A stretch of 64,000 nt of DNA from Erinaceus europaeus (taxonomy: Eukaryota; Chordata; Mammalia; Eulipotyphla; Erinaceidae): NCBI RefSeq assembly GCF_950295315.1, contig NC_080181.1, positions 32,306,480 to 32,370,479 on the forward strand. Direction: 5' to 3'. Of this stretch, positions 1-9,952 are shown one piece after another. The stretch's first letter is position 1. Each line of letters opens with the position of its first letter. The notes beneath the pieces are model-generated. The model did no database searches. It saw only the letters and a list, made by a program, of their open reading frames with translations, and was not told where the DNA came from. The translations under genes and the position numbers were made by a program.

Positions 1-433
1 AGAAGACCAGAGGAAAGGAATGAAGAGGTGAAGAGTCAAAGGGAGAAGCAGTGGTGTATATACCACAAAGGAAGGAGTATGGTTCGCTCCTTAACCTAAG
101 TAGAAAAGAAATCAAAGCCAACAAGCTCTGGAAGTCTAAAGGTGACATAGGTTCTCCCTCTGTTTTTTCAGTTCCACTCTTCAAAACCTTGGATTTTTAT
201 AGCATGAAGTGAAGAAGAAGTGCCAGAGGCAGCCCTTGCCCTCACCTTCAGTCAAAATATTCCATGGTGCCTCCAGTCTAAATCTTTAGAGCCCTAATCA
301 CTTATGGAGCTGTCTTGACTCTGTGTAGCCACAAGAGAGCGCTCCAGATCCACGAATTTTTTAAAAACACTGGCTGTCACTACAAATAGAAAACCTCCAG
401 ATATCTCTACTTGGAGGATGACCCCCACTATGA
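1..433. other. unique non-coding stretch
   Basis: I see no repeat family, RNA gene or convincing exon here. The bases are of mixed composition and every frame is closed within a short distance. Confidence 0.5.
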
Positions 434-488
434 CCACACACACACACGCACACACGCACGCACGCACGCACGCACGCACGCGCGCGCG
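434..488. repeat. (CA)n/(CACG)n/(CG)n microsatellite
   Basis: The tract runs from CA dinucleotides into CACG tetranucleotides and ends in pure CG. Purines and pyrimidines alternate throughout, the classic composition for Z-DNA. Short frames read from it (Cys-Val-Arg-Ala repeats) are artefacts. Confidence 0.9.
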
Positions 489-1025
489 ATTGCTTTTTCT
501 TTCTCTGCTTGAGAAATCTAAAGCGCACCTTCCATGAGGTTATAAGTGCCAGAGCTTAGAGAACCGCAGAGCCAGAAGAGGCCTCTTACTGGGTAGATTG
601 TTCCTGCGTTACCCCAAACATACCCTATTTCTTCTCCCTCTGTTCTTCCACAGTCACCCCCCAACTTCAGCACCCATTCTTCCCACCCTTCAGTTTTCCA
701 CATACAAGTCTGCTGGCCTGCTCTCCTGCCCTGCCTCTGAAGGAAAGCATTTGCTGTTAGCAAGGGTCTTTATATGCCAAATGCAGGCGCTTTTAGTACA
801 TATTGGGCGTGAGTATAAATCTAAAGAAGTAGATCTAGCTCCACAAAAAGGAAAGAATAACATTAGGAGCCATTTCAGCTCATTCCAGGACCATCTCATG
901 CCCTTTCCCTGCAAGCATTCAAGGGCAGAGCTTGACCTTGACCCTGACACTCACAGTGCAGGAAGGCTGCAGAGTGGGCCCACCTTTCTGAAGGCCAGCT
1001 GGAGCAGCTGGTATTTAAGATTCCT
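489..1025. other. unique non-coding stretch
   Basis: No interspersed repeat is recognised. A 148-residue open frame crosses the region at 598-1044, but it runs on into the downstream L1-like repeat, has no recognisable domain and is overlapped by antisense frames, so I do not call it a gene. Confidence 0.5.
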
Positions 1026-1556
1026 TGGGAGTACTCCTCCCTGATCCAGCCTTCTGGTCCTTTTTCCAGCCATGACATCATCTCCTCAGACAATAACTTG
1101 GATCCACCTGCATATCAGGCTCAGAGAAAAAAAAAAAAGCACAAACTAGTATAGCCACAGGCCCTTTGGAATATAACTAAAATATGCCAACTAACTATCT
1201 ACAAAACGGAGGACCCCCCAAAACTTTATCAGCACTATTCCAGCCTTTAGGTTCATGATTAGTCAACAACTTGTTTGCTTTATATGTTAACTCTCTTTTC
1301 AGCTGCCAGATTCCAGATGCTAGCATGATGCTGACCAGACTTCCCTGGACAGACAACCCCACCAATATGTCCTGGAGCTCTGATTCCCCAGAACCCTGCC
1401 CCACTAGAGGAAGAGAGAGACAAGTTGGGACTATGGATCTACCTGTCAACGCCCATGTTCAGAGGGGAAGCAATTACAGAAGTCAGACCTTCCACCTTCT
1501 GCATCCCACAATGACCTGGGGTCCATACTCCCAGAGGGTTAAAGAATAGGAAAGTG
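1026..1556 (+). mobile_element. L1-type LINE 3'-end copy, first part
   Basis: The segment starts near GGGAGTACTCCTCCCTGATC and contains CATGACATCATCTCCTCAGA, ATGTTAACTCTCTTTTCAGC and CTTCCACCTTCTGCATCCCA. The same landmarks occur in the same order near 52.9-53.6 kb, and the last part again at 8.6-8.9 kb, so this is a dispersed family. It is non-coding and resembles an L1 3' UTR. A class A SINE interrupts it and the element resumes at 1839. Assignment to L1 is by recognition only. Confidence 0.65.
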
Positions 1557-1838
1557 GAGGAGTTGGGCGATAGCGCAGTGGGTTAAGCGCACGTGGCGCC
1601 AAGCACAAGGACCTGCATAAGGATCCTGGTTCGAGCCCCGGCTCCCCACCTGCAGGGGAGTCACTTCACAGGCAGTGAAGCAGGTCTGCAGGTGTCTATC
1701 TTTCTCTCCCTCTCTCTGTCTCCCCCTCTTCTCTCCATTTCTCTCTGTCCTATCCAACAATGACAACATCATCAACAACAACAACAATAAAAAACAAGGG
1801 TAACAAGAGGGAAAATAAATAAATAAAAAATATTTTTA
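1557..1838 (+). mobile_element. class A tRNA-derived SINE
   Basis: The head GGGCGATAGCGCAGTGGGTT carries a Pol III A box, GGTTCGAGCCC is the B box, and the tail is AATAAATAAA. The host L1 sequence AAAGAATAGGAAAG at 1541 is repeated imperfectly as AAAGAATGGGAAGG from about 1839, which fits a target-site duplication. The insertion therefore postdates the L1 copy. Confidence 0.92.
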
Positions 1839-1975
1839 AAAGAATGGGAAGGCTATCGGGGGGGATGGGATGTGGAGAGCTGGTGGTGAGAATTATGTGG
1901 AGTTGTACCCCTCTTATCCTATGGTTTTGCCAGTGTTTCCTTTTTACAAATAAATAATAATAATAAAAAAGATTC
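1839..1975 (+). mobile_element. L1-type LINE 3'-end copy, second part
   Basis: This continues the element broken by the SINE. It holds the terminal motif TGTACCCCTCTTATCCTATG followed by TTTCCTTTTTACAAATAAAT and an A-rich tail. The terminal motif is shared with the copies at 8.9 and 53.5 kb. Confidence 0.7.
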
Positions 1976-2024
1976 GTCTGACAAATGTTTGCTTGTTATG
2001 GGCATTCCACATGTGGTTGTACTT

Positions 2025-2045
2025 TTCTTTCTTTCTTTCTCTCTT
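2025..2045. repeat. short (CTTT)n tract
   Basis: A run of TTTC units that merges into a T-rich stretch. Confidence 0.6.
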
Positions 2046-2185
2046 TTTGCCTTTTCATTTTTCCACTTGTGATTTTGAACGATGACTTTTAAAATAAATT
2101 TGGCTTCCCCTTATGACTAGGAGGAAAGTAAAGACTCTATGTTCACATACCCTCCTCCTCTGGTGCTCAGGTGAAGCTGACTGTG

Positions 2186-2436
2186 CAGGGGGCAGTTGGC
2201 ATCTTACCCAGTAGAGTGCACACATTATGATGTGTATAGACCCAGGTTTAAGCCCCTGATCCAAACCTGTAGAGGAGGAGCTTCATGAGTAGTGAAACAG
2301 TGTTGCAGGTGTTTCTCCTCCTCCTCTTCCTCTTTCTCCATCCTCTCTCTCTGTCTCTGTCTATTCTATAAAACTGAAAACAGAAAAAAAAAAAAGACTC
2401 CTGTGAAGGGTAGAGTCATCATGCAGGTACTGAGGC

Positions 2437-2440
<4 letters not shown>
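2186..2440 (+). mobile_element. class B SINE, long form, diverged
   Basis: The body reads AGTGCACACATTATGATG, then CCCAGGTTTAAGCCCCTGAT (B box), GCTTCATGAGTAGTGAAACA and a TC-rich tail. After a short A run at 2385-2395 a piece resembling the long-form 3' module follows (CATCATGCAGGTACTGAGGC), and this runs into the purine tract. Confidence 0.75.
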
Positions 2441-2473
<33 letters not shown>

Positions 2474-2615
2474 AGAAGAAGAAGAAGAAGAAAAAGAAGA
2501 AGAAGAAAAAGAAGAATAAAGAAGAAGAAGGAGGAGGAAGAGGAGGAAGAGGAGGAGGAGGAGGAGAAGTAGGAGAGGAGGCAGAGGAAGGGGAGGATGA
2601 GAGGAAGAAGAAAGG
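2437..2615. repeat. polypurine (GA)n/(GAA)n/(GGA)n tract
   Basis: About 180 bases are almost pure purine: GA dinucleotides, then GAA and GGA triplets with few pyrimidine breaks. It sits between two class B SINEs and probably grew from the tail of the first. Long mirror-like purine runs can form triplex DNA. Confidence 0.9.
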
Positions 2616-2803
2616 CGGGTGGTGGCCCACCTAATTGAGTGTCTGTGTAAAGACCTGGGTTCAAGCTCCCAGCCCCCACCTGTAGGGTGAGCTAGTGTTG
2701 CAGGTGTCTCTATTTCTCTCCCTCTCTATCTCTTCCTCCCCTCTCAATTTTCTCTCTCTCTCTCTCTATCCATAAATAAATAAATAATCAAATTTTTAAA
2801 AGA
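2616..2803 (+). mobile_element. class B SINE, short form
   Basis: It has GGGTGGTGGCCCACCTAATT at the head, GGGTTCAAGCTCCCAGCCCC at the B box, a TCTC-rich stretch and the tail ATAAATAAATAAATAATC. Part of the body between the B box and CAGGTGTCTC is deleted. Confidence 0.85.
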
Positions 2804-3168
2804 AAAGGAGGAGATCTTCATCTCTATCCTTCTTGGGGGGGTCTACATGCCTACATGGCTAGTACTTTCATCTCCTTTTCTGTCCTTACTTTCCCCAAAT
2901 AAATATTCATCTCTCTGGAAAAAAAAAGGAAAAGAATGGGAAGAAAGAATAGAAAGAAGAAGAAATAAAAGAAACTGACCTGGAAACCCTGAAAAGGACA
3001 CTGCCCTAGGTTAGCAGCCTGGGCTGCCAGCTCTGTCTTATTCTCCAGAAGATGTGGGAGACCCTCTAAGATGTCCCTCCAGGAGGCCAGGCTGTAATTG
3101 ACCTCTCTTATGGAAATTGTTCACTGGACATGCCTTTTGGAACTCCAACCAGACCAGCCAAACTTATT
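2804..3168. other. unique stretch with purine-rich patch
   Basis: There is an A/G-rich patch at about 2920-2975. The rest shows no recognised repeat or reading frame. Confidence 0.45.
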
Positions 3169-3183
3169 GGGTAAATGATTTCT

Positions 3184-3482
3184 TTTCTTTTTTAAAAAAT
3201 ATTTATTTATTTATTTTCCCTTTTGTTGCCCTTATTTTTTCATTGTCGTTGCAGTTGTTGTTGTTATTGATGACATTCGTTATTGGATAGGACAGAGAGA
3301 AATGGAGAGAGGAGGGGAAGACAGAAAGGGGGAGAGAAAGACAGACACCTGCAGACCTGCTTCACTGCCCATGAAGCAGCTCCCCTGCAGGTGGGAAGCC
3401 AGGGGCTCGAACCGGGACCCCTAAGCTGGCCCTCGTGCTTTGCGCCACATGCGCTTAACCCGCTGCACTACTGCCGACTCCC
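3184..3482 (-). mobile_element. class A SINE with perfect target duplication
   Basis: On the minus strand the element reads from the head (complement ends at CGACTCCC near 3482) to the AATAAATA tail at about 3200. The complement of its B box is GGGGCTCGAACCGGGA. GGGTAAATGATTTCT is present at 3169-3183 and again at 3483-3497, a 15-bp perfect duplication, so the insertion is comparatively recent. Confidence 0.95.
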
Positions 3483-3712
3483 GGGTAAATGATTTCTGCA
3501 TATGTCATCATCTCACGGGAAGTGTTGAAGCCCACATGCACCAGCCATGAGGGAGAAGGGAGAGCAGGAGAGGAAAACATCTGGCAGCTATGAAAAGGCC
3601 TGTCCTGTCCTTGCCCACCTACACCCAAAGCTGCTGACTTATTTCCAGGGAGAGCTGCAGCAGCCCAGACAGATATGCTCAGCCTACCAGACCTGTAGAA
3701 CCACTGGAGTTA

Positions 3713-3950
3713 TGCTTGGGGTCCAGTGCCTGCACAGCTCTACCGTTCCTGGTGGTCCTCTTTTCTTTCTTTTTGATAGAGGGTGAGAGACAGAACATCA
3801 TATAGAGGGATGACAATGGTGAGAGTCAGAGAGGAGGGACACCTGTTCTACAGATCTTGAAGCCTCCCCCCATGCAGGTGAGGACTGGGGTTTGAACTTG
3901 GGTCATTGGGCAAGGTAGCGTATACACTCAGGTGAGCCCCTCCACAAGGG
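3713..3950 (-). mobile_element. class B SINE, long form, diverged
   Basis: Complementary landmarks include GGTCCAGTGCCTGCACAGCT from the 3' module, a TTTCTTTCTTTTTGATAGAG tract, GCAGGTGAGGACTGGGGTTT and a degraded B box TTTGAACTTGGGTC. The head is worn (ACACTCAGGTGAGCCCC). Confidence 0.7.
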
Positions 3951-5462
3951 AGTTTCTGTCAGGATCCCCAGATACTCAGTAGAAAGACTGTTAGCTCATA
4001 TAATGTAGCACTGGTAGGAGTTCCCTTTAGCATCCTCCCCACCCCCAGCCTCCAACAAGAGGCTGAGGAGTGTGGAGGCTATAGCCCTGTGAGGCACGTG
4101 TCAGCGGGTCAGTTGTCTAACAGAAAGAGAAACTGAGGGAAAAGGGAGACCTCACACCAGCTCTTCGCATGGGGTGTGAAGTCCCAAAGAGTATTCTCTG
4201 ACACCCCACACTTGAATCACACAAGCACCCTCCCAAGTCCGTCTTGTCACCCTCAGCCTCAGTCACAGCTTTCTGTGTCTTTGTCCTGATCATCCTAGCT
4301 TCCTAGACGAATGGAATGTTTTGGTCTGTGAGGTCAAAAGCTGTTCATTCATCCACGCCTAATGGAGGAAATCCGCCCACCCCCACCCCCAGCTCCCAAA
4401 GAAAATCTTTGGTGTTTTGCACTAGGAAATATACAGAGAATTTGACTTTCCCCCTAGAACACTGAGTCAATTTCTGCAGCACAACCCTCTGCCAGGAGGT
4501 TTCTGAAGTTAAGGGAACCAGACTGGTTGGTCCCAGAAGGCCCAGGGCTAATCCACCGGAAAGCCCCAGCCTGCCAGGGTGCCAAGGTGCAGTTCCCAGT
4601 GAGGCCACTAGAAGGAGGCCTGCCTCCAAACTCGCCTGGAATTTCCCTGCAGGTTCTAGACCCCTGGGAACAAGCGTTTCTCCCAGACAGGAACAAGCGG
4701 TTCTCCCAGACAAGGTTGTACTCTAGGAAGTAGGCCTGGAGGTTCATAGCTCCGTAGGGTCAGAGATCAGGGGACTCTGTGACTCCAGAAAGAACCAGCC
4801 ACAAGAGCTGCCCACAAGGCTTCCCTCTGTGTCAGGTCCAGCTCAGCCCCGAGAATGCATTTCCTGGGGTGCATGCAGCTTCCTCTCTGACATGGGGTCC
4901 CCCACACAGGTAGTCTGAGTAGCCCCAGCGTCAATCAGGGCATCACTAGCAGCAATGCACAAGCACAGAAAGGAGGGACTAATGCCCATGAGTCCTCACT
5001 GGCAGCTGCTCCTTGCAGCCCAGCAGGTGGGCTCTGAGCCCAACCATCCAGTGTGGCTGAGCTTGTGGTGGTGGTAGGGTCTATGCAGCCTCCCCCCAAG
5101 GCCTTGGCCTTGGCCTTCCACCTGAATCTGCAGTCAGCCTTTCTCCTGCCTCACCTTGGGCCTTGTTCTGGCCCAATGGCCTAGAACAGCTCTGAGCCGG
5201 GCGGAGCTGTGTGGCTCATTACCGACCAAACTCTCAGGGTGTTGAAAACAAGAGCCCCAGTAGACCGCAAAGCAGCAGCTGTCAGTCAATCTGGTTCATG
5301 CCTGGGGCTCCATGCAGAGCAGGTGCCTGTCTTCCCTGACGCCCCCCCTGCCCTGCTCCTCCTCCCTCCATGACCTGAACCCTCCACAGAAGTGTGGTCA
5401 ACTGGACACAGGGCAGACTGCTAAGATTTCTCTTTGTCCTGGGAAAATTTAGCCTAGCTTTT
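3951..5462. other. GC-richer unique block
   Basis: This is one of the longest repeat-poor stretches of the first 25 kb. It includes short tandem repeats: a 23-bp duplication at 4667-4712 and three GGCCTT units at about 5099-5116. An 'AGAGAAACTGAGG' motif near 4127 could be a MIR scrap. CpG density is low and no exon with splice sites and a supported frame was found. Confidence 0.5.
4667..4712. repeat. 23-bp tandem duplication
   Basis: The unit beginning GGAACAAGCG and ending TCTCCCAGACA occurs twice head to tail (4667-4689 and 4690-4712) with one mismatch (T/G) between copies. Confidence 0.9.
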
Positions 5463-5748
5463 CATTTTTTTTTCCAGGGTTATCGCTGGGGCTCAGTGCC
5501 CGCACTAAGAATCCACTGGCTTCTGTGGCTATTTTTGTTTTTTGAATTTTTTAATTAGGACATATGAAATTGAGAGGTGAGGGGAAAGAAGATAGAGAGG
5601 GAGAGAGAAAGAAAGACACCTGTAGACCTGCTTCACTGCTTGTAAAGCTACCCCGCTGCAGGTGGAAAGCTGGGGACTCAAACTGGGATCCTTATGCTTC
5701 CTATTAAGTGCACTTAACCCAGTGCACTACTGCCTGACACTCCCCCCC
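5463..5748 (-). mobile_element. class A-like SINE, long form, diverged
   Basis: The long-form 3' module is seen as CCAGGGTTATCGCTGGGGCT at 5475. It is followed by a purine-rich strip, ACCTGTAGACCTGCTTCACT and a mutated B-box complement ACTCAAACTGGGATCC. The head complement ends near CTACTGCCTGACACTCCC. Confidence 0.85.
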
Positions 5749-5884
5749 ATTATTATGCTGTCATTTCCCCACTAGAAAGGTTTTGAAGCCAAGGGGGAGT
5801 CTTGAGTTTGTGTGTATGAGGGAGAGTAATGCAGGAGCTGGGATCCACCTCATCAGTCCTCTCCACCTACCACATATCTACGGA

Positions 5885-6013
5885 CACATCATATTCACAG
5901 GCTCACACATACCCATGTACTTACACTTATGTGCACACTCATATATACTCACACACAGTCCTCACACCTGCACATGCTCACACATGCACATACACTCATA
6001 CACACCCACATTC

Positions 6014-6056
<43 letters not shown>
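5885..6056. repeat. CA-rich tract with (CA)n core
   Basis: Imperfect CACA/CATA repeats lead into a pure (CA)n run at about 6018-6054. Frames rich in Thr-His cross it and are artefacts. Confidence 0.85.
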
Positions 6057-6058
<2 letters not shown>

Positions 6059-6375
6059 AGTTGGTTTTGCTCTGTCATTAAAGTCCACCTTTCTTTGTTA
6101 CTCTTTTTCTGTTTCCATGGGCAAGAACAGTATGGATGTGCTTAGCATTTATCCTGAAGGTGACACATTCCTCTGTCGTTCTGTCATCCATCCCCAACTC
6201 TTTTTCCTGGGTCACCCTACACCGTGATTCTGAAGGTCCCCCAGCCACAGCCTCATCTGGTCACACCATCCTGGAAGGTGTGGTTGTTCCCTGTGAGGGT
6301 TTGAGGGATGGTAGGCCAGAGGACTGAATGCACTGGAGTGGGGCAGGGGAGAGAGACAACTCTCCATGGGATGGA

Positions 6376-6428
6376 AAACAAATCAGAGAAGAAGGAGGAG
6401 GAGAAGAAGAAGAAGAGGAAGGGGAAGG

Positions 6429-6486
<58 letters not shown>

Positions 6487-6489
6487 AGA
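6376..6489. repeat. polypurine (GGA)n/(GAAA)n tract
   Basis: GGAGGAGAAGAAG-type triplets pass into a GAAA tetranucleotide run at about 6433-6487. All bases but a few are purine. Confidence 0.9.
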
Positions 6490-7583
6490 ATGGTGGAGTC
6501 CTGATGTGCTTAATAACCACCCCCCAGGGGGTTTCTGTGATTACCTGGAGCTAGAAAGTCCACTCAAGACTTTTTTCAGTCACTGAAACAGTCATTTCAC
6601 ATTTGAAAAACTGCATTGAATTGATTTGTATGTCTGCCACTTGCAATAAAAAAAAAAGACCTGGAAATTCATTATTAATGAAACAATTATCTTCTGTTCT
6701 GGGTACATGAGGGACTGATTTGCTTGCATGGGGCCTGTTATTAGGGAGCTGAGATAATGTTTCCCAGCAAAGAGAACAAACAGGTAGAATGCTAGGTAAT
6801 GTCTAGTCCCCGCCAGAGTCCCACATGGTCTGTGAGACTTCAGGAGGACTCAGTAGGGCACCGGAAGTCTCCCCCCAACCAACATGGAAGGATGTTGAAG
6901 GAGGACTTCCCATTCTTAACTGACTCCTCCCTTCTCTGCATTCCTATTGTGTAAAGAATTCATTTGGCAATTCATCTTACATAGCCATGTGACATCTTTT
7001 CTATTGTTGTGTGGAATTGTTATTTTAATCTTTTGTTGCTAATTAACTTTTTTTTTTGCTTGCTCTTGCCTTGTCTCCCTAACTAGATGGCAACTTCTCA
7101 GAGACCTGTCTTCGCTATTTTTAACTGGCAAGCCACGCACACATCTGTCACCACATCTAGCCACAGCAGAAAACTGGAGAGAAGGCTTCATGAGTCTCTT
7201 TTTATAGACAAGGCAAGTGACCAGTGGAGGGCTGGTGCTCATCTTTGAAAAGTTATAAAGGCATGATGATCAGACACTCACAAGAGGATGGTTCTACTTC
7301 TTAGTCAACAGATTCTGGCGCTGGGCCCTGAACATGGTAAACACACTCAGTAAGCATCCCTTGATACCCATCATGCTTCACTATAGCATTGTTTTAGGAT
7401 GGCTCATTAAATTTGAATGAAGGTCAATTTTCCAAGTCTGATGCTAGCTTCCCATAACATGTCTTAAGCTTTGGCTAAGGGTTTCAGCTTAGACACAGAG
7501 AAATTGTTATAGGGGAGGCAAATATTGACTCACTCATCCCTTGAGGGTGCCTGGGCTTGGAAACCTGAAGTGTTTCATGATTT
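6490..7583. other. unique non-coding stretch
   Basis: No repeat family was recognised across about 1.1 kb apart from short T and A runs. Frames are short and without homology that I can name. Confidence 0.45.
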
Positions 7584-7596
7584 AAAAACCAAATTA

Positions 7597-7883
7597 GGGG
7601 AGTTGGGTGGTGGCGCAGCAGGTTAAGCACACGTTGCACAAAGTGCAAGGACCAGCATAAGGATCCCGGTTCGAGTCCCAGGCTCCACACCTTCAGGGGA
7701 GTCACTTCACAAGCGGTGAAGCAGGTCTGCAGGTGTCTGTCTTTCTCTCCCCCTCTCTGTCTTCCCCTCCTCTTTCCATTTCTCTCTGTCCTATCCAATG
7801 GCAACATCAGTAACAACAACAATAAGAACTGCAACAATAAAACAATAAGGGCAGCAAAAGGGAATAAATAAATACTAAAAAAA
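7597..7883 (+). mobile_element. class A SINE
   Basis: Head GGGTGGTGGCGCAGCAGGTT, B box GGTTCGAGTCCCAGGC, tail GGAATAAATAAATAC. Flanks AAAAACCAAATTA (7584) and AAAAATCAAATTG (7884) fit a 13-bp duplication with two mismatches. Confidence 0.92.
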
Positions 7884-8079
7884 AAAAATCAAATTGGAGG
7901 AGCTCACACAGGCTTGGCAGACACTGTAGTGTGTATGGCACATACTCATGGAAGACATGAGGGGCTTGGAGTGTAACTGACTGGAAGCAGGAGACCTAAG
8001 TTCTCATCCCAGCTCTCCTGCTAAAGTACTCTGGGCTTCCGTAACCTTGTGCAATTAAGAGTAAAACTGTCTATTGTGC

Positions 8080-8138
8080 CTCTCTGTGTGTGTATGTGTG
8101 TGTGTGCACGTGTGTGTGTGTGTGCATGTGCATGCGTG
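8080..8138. repeat. (TG)n with interruptions
   Basis: TGTG runs with GCACG and GCATG interruptions, mostly alternating purine-pyrimidine. Confidence 0.85.
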
Positions 8139-8206
8139 TCCTGAGTTATCGCTGGGGTTCAGTGCAGTGCCAATGTGATGGATGACCGCACAGCTCTCTG
8201 AAGGTC

Positions 8207-8261
<55 letters not shown>

Positions 8262-8480
8262 CTTTCTTTCTTCTTTCCTTCTTGCTTTCCCTCCCTCCCT
8301 TCCTCCCTTCCTCCCTTCCTTCCTTCCTTCCTTCCTTCCTTCCTTCCTTCCTTCCTTTGCAGCACTATTCCAATGTCCATGAAGCTTCCCTCTCTGTAGG
8401 TGGGGACTGGGGCTTGAATCCAGATCCTTTTGCATAGCAATGTGTATATTCTACCAGGTGAGCCACCACTTAGACTCTGT
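8139..8480 (-). mobile_element. class B SINE, long form, expanded by (CTTT)n/(CCTT)n
   Basis: The 3' module complement GAGTTATCGCTGGGGTTCAG is at about 8143. The pyrimidine strip has grown into TTTC then CCTT tetranucleotides at 8206-8357. The body resumes with TGAAGCTTCCCTCTCTGTAG and a B-box complement GGGGCTTGAATCC. The antisense polypurine strand gives Lys/Glu-rich artefact frames. Confidence 0.85.
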
Positions 8481-8597
8481 CAGGTTATTTATATATATAT
8501 ATGGTTTCTGTATTTCCTAAGTAAAACAATTATGTTTCTCTAACTAGCACATTACTGAATACTTCCAATACCACATAGATTATAAGAACTATGATAT
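8481..8597. repeat. short AT-rich stretch with (TA)n
   Basis: A (TA)n run lies at about 8491-8501 and the remaining bases are AT-rich with no further structure. Confidence 0.5.
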
Positions 8598-8609
8598 AAA
8601 AGTGCTGAC

Positions 8610-8976
8610 CCCCCCAGGTTCCAGATGCTACCATGATGCCAATGGGACTTTCCTGGGCAGACGAGCCCACCAATGTGTTCCTGGAGCCCCGCTTCCTCAG
8701 AACTCCAGCCCACTAGGAAAAGAGCGAGGCAGGCTGGGGTATGGATCGACCTGTCATTGCCCATGTTCAGTGGGGAAGCAATTACAGAAGCCAGACCTTC
8801 CACCTTCTGCATCCCATAATGACCCTGGGTCCATACTCCCACAGGGCTAAAGAATAGGAAAGCGATCAGGAGAGGAAATGGGATGTGGAGCTCTGGTGGT
8901 GAGAATTGTACTCCTCTTATTCTATGGTCTTGTCATTGTTTCCATTTTATAAATAAATACATTAAAATAAAAAATA
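8610..8976 (+). mobile_element. 5'-truncated L1-type 3' end
   Basis: It begins at CCCCCCAGGTTCCAGATGCT and follows the same order as the 1.3-1.9 and 53.2-53.6 kb copies, ending in CTCTTATTCTATGGTCTTGT and an A/T-rich tail. AAAAGTGCTGAC at 8598-8609 recurs at 9280-9291, beyond the SINE in the tail, which shows one L1 insertion whose tail later received the SINE. Confidence 0.8.
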
Positions 8977-9279
8977 TGGGAGTTGGGCGGTAGCGCATTG
9001 GGTTAAGCACATGTGTTGTGAAGTGCAAGGACCAGCGTAAGGATCCTGGTTCAAACCCCTGGCTCTCCACCTGCAAGGGGGTTCCCTTCACAAGCGGTGA
9101 AGCAGGTCTGCAGGTGTCTTTCTCTCCTCCTTCTGTCTTCTGCTTCTCTCTCCATTTCTCTCCATCCTATCTAACAACAACGACATCAATAACAACAACT
9201 ACAACAACCATAAAATTCAACAAAGGCAACAAAAGGGAAAATAAATAAATAAATATTAAAAAATAATTTAAAAATATTA
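8977..9279 (+). mobile_element. class A SINE in the tail of an L1
   Basis: Head GGGAGTTGGGCGGTAGCGCA, a diverged B box GGTTCAAACCCCTGGC, and a long AATAAATAAATA tail. It lies between the L1 A-rich tail and the L1's distal target duplication, so it is younger than that L1. Confidence 0.92.
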
Positions 9280-9306
9280 AAAAGTGCTGACTAAAGAAAT
9301 CCTTGG

Positions 9307-9525
9307 GGTGGGGGGTTCAGGTGGTGGTGCACCTGGTTAAATGCACACATTACAGTGTGAAAAGACCCAGGTTCAAGCACCTGGTCCCCACCTGTGGGGA
9401 GAAAGCTTCAAGAGTGGTGAAGCTGGACTGCAGGTGTCTCTCTGTCTGTCTCCCTACTTCCTCCTCGTCTTTCAATTTCTCTCTTTCTCTACCCAATAAC
9501 AAATACATAAAACTACATATAAAAC
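9307..9525 (+). mobile_element. class B SINE
   Basis: Head CAGGTGGTGGTGCACCTGGT, B box CAGGTTCAAGCACCTGG, body AAGCTTCAAGAGTGGTGAAG. Flanks AAAGAAATCCTTGG (about 9293) and AAAGGAAATCCTGG (about 9526) fit an imperfect target duplication. Confidence 0.9.
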
Positions 9526-9538
9526 AAAGGAAATCCTG

Positions 9539-9939
9539 GTCATGTCCTGTCACTGCTCAGAATTCACCTTTGCTTTCATTACCTGCAGAATAAGATTACA
9601 CTACATCTCATGCCATGCATGGACTCTGATATCTTTTTTTTTCCTACCTACTCTATCAAGCTTATCTCCTTTATCTCTTCTTTATGCAAAAGCCAAATGA
9701 ATAGCCTCCCCATATCACATTAGTGTTCATCACCCCTGTGGCATTTTAGTGTCTTTGTCAAAATACATTCTTCTCTTCCTTTGCTCATGCAGTCAAATGC
9801 CTTCCACAAACACCTAGTGTGTGCCTGGTATTGTACTGCCCAATAGGGCTGTTCATCTGCCTGCTTGAATCTTCTCTGTCAGTTCCCACATAAGCTCCTA
9901 CCTCCCCCACTCATGTCCCAAGCTGTGCCATGTTCTCAT
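9539..9939. other. unique stretch, possible L2 scrap
   Basis: ACACCTAGTGTGTGCCTGGT at about 9809 resembles the antisense 3' end of L2 (the 'cctactatgtgccagg' motif). The rest is unassigned. Confidence 0.35.
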
Positions 9940-9952
9940 CAGTTACATGCTT

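Noticed and set aside
598..1044. 148-residue plus-strand open frame
   Set aside because: It runs into an L1-like repeat, has no domain, and is matched by antisense frames of similar size.
3951..5462. CpG island or promoter
   Set aside because: The block is GC-richer than its neighbours, but CpG is sparse and no exon follows.
8055..8440. Lys/Glu/Arg-rich frames
   Set aside because: They are translations of tetranucleotide repeats inside a SINE.
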